A stretch of 17,948 bases of DNA from Terrimonas_A sp036262095. GTDB lineage: Bacteria; Bacteroidota; Bacteroidia; Chitinophagales; Chitinophagaceae. The DNA is taken from assembly GCA_036262095.1 (NCBI GenBank), contig DATAJQ010000188.1, positions 1 to 17,948 on the forward strand, read 5' to 3'. The translations under genes and the position numbers were made by a program. Below the pieces are notes generated by a model that searched no databases, had not been told where the DNA came from, and saw only the letters and a program-made list of their open reading frames with translations. Positions 6,632-15,000 of the stretch are shown in pieces (the first letter of the stretch is position 1; the number at the start of each line of letters is the position of its first letter).

Positions 6632-8971
6632 TCAGAATTTGAAGTTGTAGGAAACAGAAGGAATGTATTTGAACAGGGCAACGCGCACGGCTTCAGTTTT
6701 GCTGGGATCATCGGCATTATCCCTGAAATTGATGGTGTATGCATTTTCACGGCCATAGGCATTGTAGAGGCTGAACGTGAGTTCAGACGACCAGCGCTTT
6801 TTTTGTTTCAGTATGCAGGTAGCACCCAGGTCGAGCCGGTGATAATCGGGCATGCGATAACCATTTCTTTTGGTATAATAATAAACTGTCTGCCCGTCTA
6901 TACTGTATTTCCCGGCAGGGAGAGTAACAGCGTCGCCGGTATAGAAAACCCAGTTGGCAGACAAGGTCCATTTGCGGTTGAGCTGGTAAGAACCTACCAG
7001 GGCCACATCATGCGTACGGTCCTGCCGGGCATTGTACCACTCATTATCATTGATGCCGTCTATTTTTCTCTCTGTTTTGGATAAAGTGTAACTCAGCCAG
7101 CCGGTGAATTTGCCTGCTTTCTTTTTCAGCAGGAACTCGATGCCATAAGCCCGGCCTTTGCCAAACAACAGTTCGGATTCAATAGCATCGCTATTGGCAA
7201 AAACATCTGCTCCATCGCGGTAATCGATCTGGTTTTGCATCCATTTGTAATAGGTTTCCACGCTCAGCTCAAACCGGTTGTTGAAAAGATTACGGTAATA
7301 GCCAAGGGATACCTGGTCAGCGATCTCGGGTTTGATGATATTGGTATTCGCAATCCATTTATCGGTGGGATTGGAAGAAGTGGAATTGGATACCAGGTGC
7401 ATGTTCTGCACATTTCGCACATAAGATGCTTTGAGAGAACTGCGGGGATTGAAAATATAACTGGCAGCCACCCTTGGTTCCAGATTGAAATAAGTTTTTA
7501 CAAAATCGCCATTATTATAGCTCAGCGTATCTGTTACCTTTCCGTCATTGTCTATTTGATAGAAATCGCCTTTTCCTAATATGCTGAACGCTGATGCACG
7601 CAATCCATAGGTAAGGTTCACTTTGTCTGAAGCCTTCCAGGTATCGCTCAGGAAAACGGCGTTTTCCCAGGAATATCTCTTTTGCAGGGCTGTTGAATTC
7701 AGGCTTACCGATTGATAAGCCTTTATTTCTCCCGGTGTGATGGTATGATAGATCGTGTTGAACCCAAACCGGAGGTTATGATTGGAGTTGGCATACCATT
7801 GATACTCTTGCTTCAGGTTCCAGTCCTGTATTTTTGAAAGGATATCAAAATTGTCACCACCGCTACGGATAGAGATCTTGTAATTGTAATTACTGAAGAT
7901 AATAGAGGTATTCGCAAAAAGCTGGCTGTTGAAAATATGGTTCCAGCGCAATGTACCGGTGCTGTTGCCCCAGTCGATCCCAAAGGTTTCGCCTACGCCC
8001 AGCACGTCTTTACCAAAATAACCGGAAAGGTAAAGGCGGTCTTTATCGCCTAACTGGTAATTCAGTTTTGCATTCAGATCGTAAAAATAAAGCCGGTTGC
8101 TGTTGATGGCAGAATCGCTTGATAATTTCAGGAATGCGTCCACATAGGTGCGGCGGCCTGTTACCAGGAAAGAGGATTTATCTTTCTGTATAGGCCCTTC
8201 TACATTCAGTTTGGCAGAGATCAGGCCGATGCCGCCGCTGACATTATAGTCCTGGTTATTGCCGTCATTCATTTTTATGTCCAGCACTGAAGAAAGCCGG
8301 CCTCCATACTGTGCAGGCATGCCTCCTTTATACACGGTGATGTCTTTGATGGCATCTGAGTTGAACGTGGAAAAGAACCCGAGCAAATGCGAAGCGTTGT
8401 ATACAGGCGCTTCATCCAGCAAAATGAGGTTCTGATCACCAGCGCCACCGCGTACAAAAAAGCCGCTGTTGCCATCGCCGGCTGATTTGATACCGGGTAA
8501 AAGCTGGATGGTTTTCAAAATATCCCTTTCTCCGAGAAGAACGGGAATATTCTTGATCTCCTTGGTGGATACTCTTTCAATGCCCATTTGCGGACTGCTG
8601 ATGCTTCGGCCGCGCGATTGTGCGCTTACAACAACTCCTTCCAGGCTCTTTACTTCGTCTTCAAGCTGTAAGTTGATCGTGATGTCTTTGTTAAGTACAA
8701 TTTCCTGTTGTTGGGTTTGCAGGCCAACGGCACTTATTTCGACAGTATAAGTCCCTTTTTCAAGAGTGAGGGAATAGAAACCGTATTCGTTGCTGACCGT
8801 GCCATTAGTGCCAGTTTTATCAGCCGGGCTTGTAGGGATGGCACGGATGCTTGCACCGATCAGGGTTTCGCCTTTTGCTTTGGATTTAATGATGCCGCTG
8901 ATCGTGTACTTCTGGCCATGACATATTATGGCAGATAAGAAGAACAGTGCAGCTAATGTGATCTTTTGCAT
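6632..8971 (-). CDS. TonB-dependent outer membrane receptor with N-terminal carboxypeptidase-regulatory-like domain
   Basis: This 779-residue receptor is predicted to import a ligand across the outer membrane using TonB energy. Starting at the ATG at 8969-8971, a signal peptide (MQKITLAALFFLSAIICHGQ) is followed by a CarboxypepD_reg-like domain (about 21-110; YTISGIIKSK, EYGFYSLTLEKGTYTVEIS). The plug domain follows (LLPGIKSAGDGNSGFFVRGG, LLDEAPVYN, VYKGGMPAQYGGRLSSVLDI), then a beta-barrel ending in the aromatic VSYNFKF. It is shorter than SusC-type receptors, and the partner downstream is DUF4249 rather than SusD, so it is not a classical glycan-uptake pair. The substrate is unknown. The in-frame ATG at 9031 is rejected because it lies upstream of a -7 box and ahead of the signal peptide. 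Confidence 0.92.
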   Translation of the reverse strand: MQKITLAALFFLSAIICHGQKYTISGIIKSKAKGETLIGASIRAIPTSPADKTGTNGTVSNEYGFYSLTLEKGTYTVEISAVGLQTQQQEIVLNKDITINLQLEDEVKSLEGVVVSAQSRGRSISSPQMGIERVSTKEIKNIPVLLGERDILKTIQLLPGIKSAGDGNSGFFVRGGAGDQNLILLDEAPVYNASHLLGFFSTFNSDAIKDITVYKGGMPAQYGGRLSSVLDIKMNDGNNQDYNVSGGIGLISAKLNVEGPIQKDKSSFLVTGRRTYVDAFLKLSSDSAINSNRLYFYDLNAKLNYQLGDKDRLYLSGYFGKDVLGVGETFGIDWGNSTGTLRWNHIFNSQLFANTSIIFSNYNYKISIRSGGDNFDILSKIQDWNLKQEYQWYANSNHNLRFGFNTIYHTITPGEIKAYQSVSLNSTALQKRYSWENAVFLSDTWKASDKVNLTYGLRASAFSILGKGDFYQIDNDGKVTDTLSYNNGDFVKTYFNLEPRVAASYIFNPRSSLKASYVRNVQNMHLVSNSTSSNPTDKWIANTNIIKPEIADQVSLGYYRNLFNNRFELSVETYYKWMQNQIDYRDGADVFANSDAIESELLFGKGRAYGIEFLLKKKAGKFTGWLSYTLSKTERKIDGINDNEWYNARQDRTHDVALVGSYQLNRKWTLSANWVFYTGDAVTLPAGKYSIDGQTVYYYTKRNGYRMPDYHRLDLGATCILKQKKRWSSELTFSLYNAYGRENAYTINFRDNADDPSKTEAVRVALFKYIPSVSYNFKF

Positions 8972-9004
8972 AGTAGGGTTATGGTTATGTAAGTGATAGC
9001 GGCG

Positions 9005-9012
9005 CAAAGATA
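9005..9012 (-). promoter_or_regulatory. Putative -7 box for the receptor/DUF4249 operon
   Basis: The minus strand reads TATCTTTG, an exact TAnnTTTG match, ending 33 nt before the receptor ATG. The expected transcript start falls just downstream, giving a short leader. No clear TTTG -33 box is seen. The same octamer occurs before the PolX gene. Confidence 0.55.
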
Positions 9013-9056
9013 TTTGCACCTTCTCAGGCATTGCCTGTTGATATGTTAAATTACAT

Positions 9057-9140
9057 GTCCGGTAAATCGTTCAATCGTGGTAACGCCTGTTCGTTGATTG
9101 TATTGATAGATGGACAAACAATCAACAACATGTACCGGAC
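9057..9140. repeat. Nested inverted repeats downstream of the YD-repeat gene
   Basis: The outer pair GTCCGGTA (9057-9064) and TACCGGAC (9133-9140) encloses an inner pair GTTGATTGT (9093-9101) and ACAATCAAC (9118-9126). ACATGT, itself palindromic, occurs beside both outer arms (9053-9058 and 9128-9133). The two pairs do not share a centre, so a fold would carry an asymmetric bulge. It lies in the 197-nt gap between the YD-repeat gene stop and the receptor start. It could be a 3' hairpin or a binding site, and no clear T-run follows. Confidence 0.5.
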
Positions 9141-9168
9141 ACACCCCTATGGCAAGTGCAGAAATTTT

Positions 9169-10005
9169 TCAGGGCTGGAAGCTGTAAGCATATTCGATAC
9201 GCCCTGTCAGTTCTTTTTGTTTATTAAACAGGGCTTCTTTTGTTTTCAGCCCTTTATCGTTAAACAGGTAGCGCCAGGTAAGATAATCCGGTGTGGTAGT
9301 GGAAAGCGTCGTTATTTTCTGGATCACCCGGCCCTGCTCATCATATTCAAACATAAAATCAGGTAACAGTTTTTTGGCGCGTTTGTTATAACGGACAATA
9401 TCCGTGAGCCTGTGCTGATCGTCGTAATAAAAATAGAAAGGGTCAATGCCAACTCCTCTTCTGAATAACTGTTCATCGGCTACATTTCCCTTTTCATCAA
9501 TGGTAAAGCGGTATTCCATGCTGTCTTTACTGTTAACGATTTTCCACATTTTTTCAGGCTTGCCGGCATTGTTATAGATCCACTGGTGTTCTTCGGTTTC
9601 GCTGAAATCGTTCAGGGAGTCTTTCACCTCTGTTTTCACCGAAGCAAGATTATTACCTGCATACTGGTAGCTGGTGCGGCTTTTGATGCCATTGGTGGAG
9701 TCGGAAATGGATATAAGCCGGCCCTGCACATCGAAGCGGTAATAGGTCCTTACAACCGATAACCCGGAGCGGGTAGAGACCTTGAGCATGTTTTGAGCCG
9801 GAAAAACTTCCTGCACTTCATAAAAATCTGTTGCTTTTACCCCGCGGGAATCGTAGCCGGTGGCTGTTACCGAAGCCACTTTATTTGCCAGGTAGACCTT
9901 CATTTTATCGTCGTTGGCTTTTGCATCCACAAGGTCTTTATAATAAAACTGGCCGAAACCGGTCAGGGAAACCAGGAGGGCAAGAAGAGCAAGGCTTTGT
10001 TTCAT
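9169..10005 (-). CDS. Secreted protein with YD/RHS-like repeats
   Basis: I do not recognise a named family for this 278-residue protein. It begins with a signal peptide (MKQSLALLALLVSLTGFGQ), so it is predicted to be exported. The mature part carries loosely spaced units of the form aromatic-D-x-x-G-R, as in RHS/YD repeats: YDSRGVKA, FDVQGRLISI, DEKGNV, YDDQHRLTDIVRY, YDEQGRVIQ and FNDKGLKTKE. Such short YD-like secreted proteins are beta-rich. This one is far shorter than RHS toxins and shows no toxin domain. The ATG at 10003-10005 is preceded by an exact -7 box, so the gene seems to be transcribed alone, divergent from the DUF3667 operon. The role is unknown, and a cell-surface or periplasmic function is only inference. 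Confidence 0.72.
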   Translation of the reverse strand: MKQSLALLALLVSLTGFGQFYYKDLVDAKANDDKMKVYLANKVASVTATGYDSRGVKATDFYEVQEVFPAQNMLKVSTRSGLSVVRTYYRFDVQGRLISISDSTNGIKSRTSYQYAGNNLASVKTEVKDSLNDFSETEEHQWIYNNAGKPEKMWKIVNSKDSMEYRFTIDEKGNVADEQLFRRGVGIDPFYFYYDDQHRLTDIVRYNKRAKKLLPDFMFEYDEQGRVIQKITTLSTTTPDYLTWRYLFNDKGLKTKEALFNKQKELTGRIEYAYSFQP

Positions 10006-10027
10006 TAGCTTTTATCTTGATCAGGGG

Positions 10028-10035
10028 CAAAAATA
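10028..10035 (-). promoter_or_regulatory. Putative -7 box for the YD-repeat gene
   Basis: The minus strand reads TATTTTTG, an exact TAnnTTTG match, ending 22 nt before the ATG at 10005. It lies in the 132-nt divergent region shared with the DUF3667 operon. A weak plus-strand counterpart, TATTTTTA at 10118-10125, lies before the DUF3667 start but misses the final G. Confidence 0.5.
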
Positions 10036-10137
10036 CTTGAATTGTACAGTAACGAAAGGAGCGGTAAAAAATTTCATGCCATGCCGGAAAACGAGCTTTT
10101 ACTTGGGTGTTTGTACTTATTTTTAGCAAAAAAATAC

Positions 10138-11220
10138 ATGTCGCACGGCCGTGAACGGAAAGAAAAAGATTGCCTTAATTGCGGGACCATCGTACAGGGA
10201 CGTTTTTGCCAGGCCTGTGGCCAGGAAAATGTTGAACCGAAGGAAACGTTCTGGGCAATGTTCTCCCATTTTTTTAATGATATTACGCATTTCGACGGCA
10301 AGTTCTTTACAACCCTTAAAGATCTTCTTTTCAAGCCCGGCTTTCTTTCTGCTGAATACATGAAAGGCAAACGGATGAGCTACCTGAACCCGATCAGGAT
10401 GTATGTGTTCACTTCAGCGATCTTCTTCCTGATATTTTTCAGCCTCAGGAAACCATCCGATATAGTAAATATCAATGCAAAGAGTGAGCCGATGACGGCG
10501 GCAGAAAGACAAAAAAGGCTGAAAAGGCTTGAACAGCTTATAGCGGGTGACTCCACCTACAAATCTTATTTCCTGGAGAAGGCTCTGCTTCTGGATACCA
10601 CTAAAGCTGTAAGCAAGGGTGATATTGACAAAGTGTATGATGACGATCTCAATATTATCTCGGTAGGCACCCATTACCAATCACTGGCAGAATATGATTC
10701 TGTTCAGGCAGCCTTGCCCGAAAAAAAACGTGATGGCTGGCTTACCCGCCTTTATAACCATAAGGTGTATAAGATGAACGATAAGTTCAAAAATGACAGG
10801 CGGGCAGCAGTTGAAAAAGTGGTTGAAGTGTTCCTGCACAATCTGCCTTATTTGCTCTTTGCTTCCCTGCCTTTTTTTGCATTGATCCTTAAATTACTCT
10901 ATGTCCGCAGCAGAAAAGTGTATTACTATGCTGATCATGGCATATTTACCATTCACCATTATATTTTCAGCTTTATATTACTGCTGTTTGCTGTTTTAAT
11001 GGCGAAATTGAATGATGTTACAGGATGGCAGTTCTGGAACATTCTTGTTTTTATAGCTGTTATAGCCTGGCCGCTGCATCTGTACAAGGCCATGCGCCGC
11101 TTTTACGGACAGGGCAGGGGCAAGACATTAACTAAGTTTATCTTATTAAACTTACTAGGATTCATTTCGCTTGTATTCCTCTTCGTATTATTTGCCCTTT
11201 TATCCGCTTTTCAACTTTAA
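10138..11220 (+). CDS. DUF3667 family zinc-ribbon membrane protein
   Basis: This is a 360-residue inner-membrane protein of the DUF3667 type, function unknown. A short N-terminal zinc ribbon has Cys at residues 12, 15, 24 and 27 (CLNCG and CQACGQ). A conserved FDGKFFTTLKDLLFKPGF segment (about 52-69) and a basic MKGKRMSYLNPIRMY stretch lead into the first membrane segment (about 89-103). A soluble, charged region of roughly 130 residues follows. Four more hydrophobic segments then come near 237-255, 270-288, 300-315 and 334-356. I chose the ATG at 10138 because the zinc ribbon then sits near the N-terminus, as is usual. An in-frame ATG at 10042 would add 32 residues unlike the family and run through the divergent promoter region. 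It is the first gene of a three-gene operon, 12 nt before mazG. Confidence 0.85.
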   Translation: MSHGRERKEKDCLNCGTIVQGRFCQACGQENVEPKETFWAMFSHFFNDITHFDGKFFTTLKDLLFKPGFLSAEYMKGKRMSYLNPIRMYVFTSAIFFLIFFSLRKPSDIVNINAKSEPMTAAERQKRLKRLEQLIAGDSTYKSYFLEKALLLDTTKAVSKGDIDKVYDDDLNIISVGTHYQSLAEYDSVQAALPEKKRDGWLTRLYNHKVYKMNDKFKNDRRAAVEKVVEVFLHNLPYLLFASLPFFALILKLLYVRSRKVYYYADHGIFTIHHYIFSFILLLFAVLMAKLNDVTGWQFWNILVFIAVIAWPLHLYKAMRRFYGQGRGKTLTKFILLNLLGFISLVFLFVLFALLSAFQL

Positions 11221-11232
11221 CCTGCACCTGTT

Positions 11233-12018
11233 ATGAGCACAAATCAAACTGATCTGACAAAATCTTTTCAACGGCTGGTGACAATCATGGACGAGCTCAG
11301 GGAAAAATGCCCGTGGGACAGGAAGCAGACCATACAGACCCTGCGGCAAATGACCATTGAAGAGACCTTTGAGCTGGCTGATGCCATTACAGACGGCGAT
11401 TGGAAAGGTATCCGCGAGGAACTGGGCGATCTCCTGCTTCATATTGTGTTTTATGCCAAAATCGGAACTGAGCAGAACCAGTTCAGCCTGCAGGAAGTAA
11501 TTGACGGGATCAGCGATAAACTGGTGGCCCGCCATCCGCATATTTATGGCGATGTGAAGGTGAACAATGAAGACGATGTTAAAAGGAACTGGGAAAAACT
11601 GAAACTGAAAGAAGGAAAAAGCTCCGTATTAAGCGGAGTGCCTCGCTCATTGCCGGCAACTGTAAAAGCCATGCGGTTGCAGGAAAAAGCAAAGCAGGTA
11701 GGTTTTGAATGGGACAATAAAGAACAGGTCTGGGATAAGGTGGAGGAAGAAATGCAGGAATTGAAAGATGCGATTGAAGACGGGGGACAGGAGAAAGTGG
11801 AAGAAGAATTCGGTGATCTTGTGTTTTCGCTGGTCAATTATGCACGGTTTTTGCAGGTGGATGCTGAAAATGCCCTCGAACGGACCAATAAAAAATTCAT
11901 CCACCGCTTTACACAGATGGAACAACAGGTGATTAAACAAGGAAAGGACCTGGCTAAAATGAGCCTGGAAGAGATGGATGCCATCTGGAACAGCATTAAA
12001 CAGCAACGGCATCAGTGA
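11233..12018 (+). CDS. mazG: Nucleoside triphosphate pyrophosphohydrolase MazG
   Basis: MazG hydrolyses nucleoside triphosphates to monophosphates and pyrophosphate in the cytoplasm. It clears aberrant or damaged nucleotides and, in some bacteria, lowers ppGpp. At 261 residues this is a full-length two-domain form. The N-terminal domain has CPWD (26-29) and the metal-binding EExxE...ExxD signature (E43, E44, E47, then E63 and D66 in REELGDLLLH). The C-terminal domain repeats it (EEEMQELKDAIEDG, then EEEFGDLVFSLVNYARF). The segment SVLSGVPRSLPATVKAMRLQ between them is also typical. The stop TGA overlaps the GTG start of the downstream kinase by 3 nt (GTGA), so the two are probably translationally coupled. 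The upstream DUF3667 gene is 12 nt away. Confidence 0.95.
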   Translation: MSTNQTDLTKSFQRLVTIMDELREKCPWDRKQTIQTLRQMTIEETFELADAITDGDWKGIREELGDLLLHIVFYAKIGTEQNQFSLQEVIDGISDKLVARHPHIYGDVKVNNEDDVKRNWEKLKLKEGKSSVLSGVPRSLPATVKAMRLQEKAKQVGFEWDNKEQVWDKVEEEMQELKDAIEDGGQEKVEEEFGDLVFSLVNYARFLQVDAENALERTNKKFIHRFTQMEQQVIKQGKDLAKMSLEEMDAIWNSIKQQRHQ

Positions 12019-15000
12019 AGCCATTACTATCAAATAGCCGGGTTTGGAAATTAAGCTTGCTGTTACTGGCAGTTTTGCTGTTCACGCTGTCCTTTTTTTT
12101 CAATAAACTTTATACAAACAGGTCCTCTGTTGCAGATGAAGTAAGGATCGCGGAAAAATATCTTCATGGCCAGCAAAAAGACTTCAATGAACTGCTGACC
12201 GATACATCCCTGCTTGGAAGATTGTCTGAAAACGCTGAATCGCTGAAAGACCTGGAAAAAACGACTTCCAAAAAGTATGGGGTCTTCGTGTATAAGCTCA
12301 CGGAAGATGGCATGCTTTCCATGCGTTTCTGGAGCAACCAGATGATACTGCCTCCCCCTGTTACCTACCACCAGGAAGAAATGGAAGAGTTGATGAAGCT
12401 TTCCAATGGCTATTACCTGGTAATGAAAAGGCTTATCAGGCTTAATTCCGGTACTGTGATTGTTTATGGCATGATCCCTTTCCGTTCAGCTTACTGGCTG
12501 GAAACAGATTATCTGCCGGAACAATTTGTGTACAGCAAAACGGCTGATTACAGGGTGGTGCTGGTAGATAATGCAGTAACAGAATTTCCTGTAAAATCCG
12601 TTTCTGGCAAAACACTTTTTTATTTTGATAAAAAGACCACCGGTGTAGTTCCCTACAATAACGCTCTTACGATATTGCTCCGTTTCAGCGGCTTGTTGAT
12701 GCTGCTGCTGTTTGTGCACCTGATCGCAGAATCCCTGTCGCAGAAAAGGATCTGGAAAGGAGTGTTATTCCTGGCAGTGTCCCTGCTGGCAATACGTTTA
12801 CTGATCTACTGGGTGCCCTCCCTGCTCAACCTCCGTCAGTTTGAACTATTCGATCCCTCTGTTTACGGGTCTACGTTTGTGCAGCGATCGCTGGGCGACC
12901 TGCTGATGAACTCTGTGTTCTTCTGCTGGCTGGTTTTGTTTACCTGGTATAAAGTGCAGCGGCTGGAAAGTTTTATCAGCCAGTGGCCGCAGTGGACAAA
13001 ACTGCTAACCGGTATCGTATCGCTTATAATGCTGATCTATTCCACTTTCATCATTTCTTCGGTGATAAGAAGCATTGTGGCCGATTCCAAAATATCATTT
13101 GATGTAACGAATTTCTGGAGCCTCGACCGCTATACGGTGGTCGGTTTTTTTGTGCTGGCAACCCTTTCGCTGTCGTATTATTATTTCACACAATTACTTT
13201 TCCGTATCATCTTCCCGTTTCTGCGCGGAGAGATATGGCTGGTATATTTTGCGATCGCGTTTTCAGGCCTGGTATATCTTACCATTAAGACCGGCGATCC
13301 TGCCGTATTGTTTTATATCCCTGTACTGTGCTGGCTGCTGGTGTATACATGGCTGGTAAACAGGGAAGGAGTTATCCTGACCCGTATACGGATCAATATT
13401 GCCGGTATACTTTTCTGGATATTCGTTTTTTCCGTTTCCATTTCGGCCATCATGCTGGTGGAGAACAGGAAAGCGGAATGGGGTAAAAGAAAGTTCTATG
13501 CGGAAAAACTGGCTACGCAAACAGATGAATCGAGCGAACGGCTGATGAGTATTGCGCTGAATTACCTGGACAATGATTTCCTGCAAAATAACTTCTACCG
13601 GTTTACCGACAGCAGCACGAATGCCACACTGCGGGACAGCATCAATTCGGGCCTGTACCGGACTTATGCCGACCAGTTTGAAACAACCTTCTATGCGTAT
13701 GATTCATCCGGTAAATCCCTGTTCAATCCCGACGCCACACGCTTTGAAGCGCTGAAGACGATCGTGCTGCAGCAATCGCACCCCACTTCAACACCGGGCG
13801 TTTATTATTACGAAACTGCTTTCGATAAGTTCACTTTCATTACGGAGAAGGATATTATGGACAGCAGCGGGCGGAGCCTGGGCTATTTCTTCATTATCTC
13901 CAATCCTAAAAAATACAGCAGTGATGCATTGCTGGCAGAATTGTTCAAGCAATACAAAAAGAACGATCCGGAGAATTCACCTATCTATTCCTATGCCGTG
14001 TACAACCAGCGAAAGCTGACCCGGCTTTCCAATAAATATCCTTTTGCTACCAAACTGGATGATGCAGAACTGAACAGCCTTGCCGGTGAAGTGACCAGGA
14101 AAGTAAGTGGTGATTATGATGAGCTATGGTATAAAGCGGGTAACCAGAAGGTGGTTGTAATAGCCCGCAAGCTTGACACACTGATAGAAACCATCACCCT
14201 GTTTTCCTATATTTTCAGTTCTTTCCTCTTCCTGATATTCATCGTTCAGGTATTGTCGCTCCTGGTAAGGGCTGTATATGACCTGGAGGGTTTCCGGCGC
14301 TTTTTTCATTTCAATATCCGGAACCAGGTGCACAGCACCATCATTTTTATCAGCATCTTTTCCTTTATTATTATCGGTATTGCCACGATCAATTTTTTCA
14401 GAACGAGATATAACCGTACCAATAGCGATAAGCTGAGCCGGACCATGAAGATCATGGTGAATGAAATGGAGAAAAGGATCAGGCCGGGCAACCCCGCCTC
14501 AGATTTGATTGCTCTGAATGACTCCACTACCAGTCATACTCTTCAAAGCCTCGTGGAAGAAGTTTCTGAAATACATGGTGTGGATGTGAACGTATACAAT
14601 CTTGCGGGTGATCTGCAGGTTTCATCGGAGGCCAACGTATACAACAGGGGAGTGTTGAGTACAAAAATGGAACCTGGCGCATATTACCGTTTGAGCAGGC
14701 TCAACCTGGTGGAATATGTGCAGGAGGAAAACATCGCGAACCTTTCTTATCTCAGCATTTATGCACCGGTTAGGGATGAAGACGGTAAAGCGTATGCTTA
14801 TCTCGACATTCCTTATTTCACCTCACAGCCGGAGCTTGACCAGGAAATATCCAATTTCATTGTTACGGTGATCAACCTCAATGCCTTTATCCTCCTGGTG
14901 GCAGGCCTGATCGCCCTATTCATCACCAACAGGATCACGCGTTCATTCTCCATTATCAGCAACAAGATGAAGGATGTGAACCTCGGCAAAATGAATGAGG

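Noticed and set aside
9031..9366. Plus-strand open frame of 111 codons across the receptor 5' gap and the YD-repeat gene end
   Set aside because: It is antisense to a well-supported gene for over half its length, has no recognisable domain, and runs through inverted repeats. It is best explained as a chance frame.
9169..10005. YD-repeat protein read as a polymorphic RHS toxin with immunity partner
   Set aside because: It is too short, lacks the conserved RHS core boundary and a variable toxin tail, and no small immunity-like gene follows.
10042..10137. N-terminal extension of the DUF3667 protein from an upstream ATG
   Set aside because: The 32 extra residues do not resemble the family and run through the divergent promoter region. 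The zinc ribbon follows the ATG at 10138 directly.
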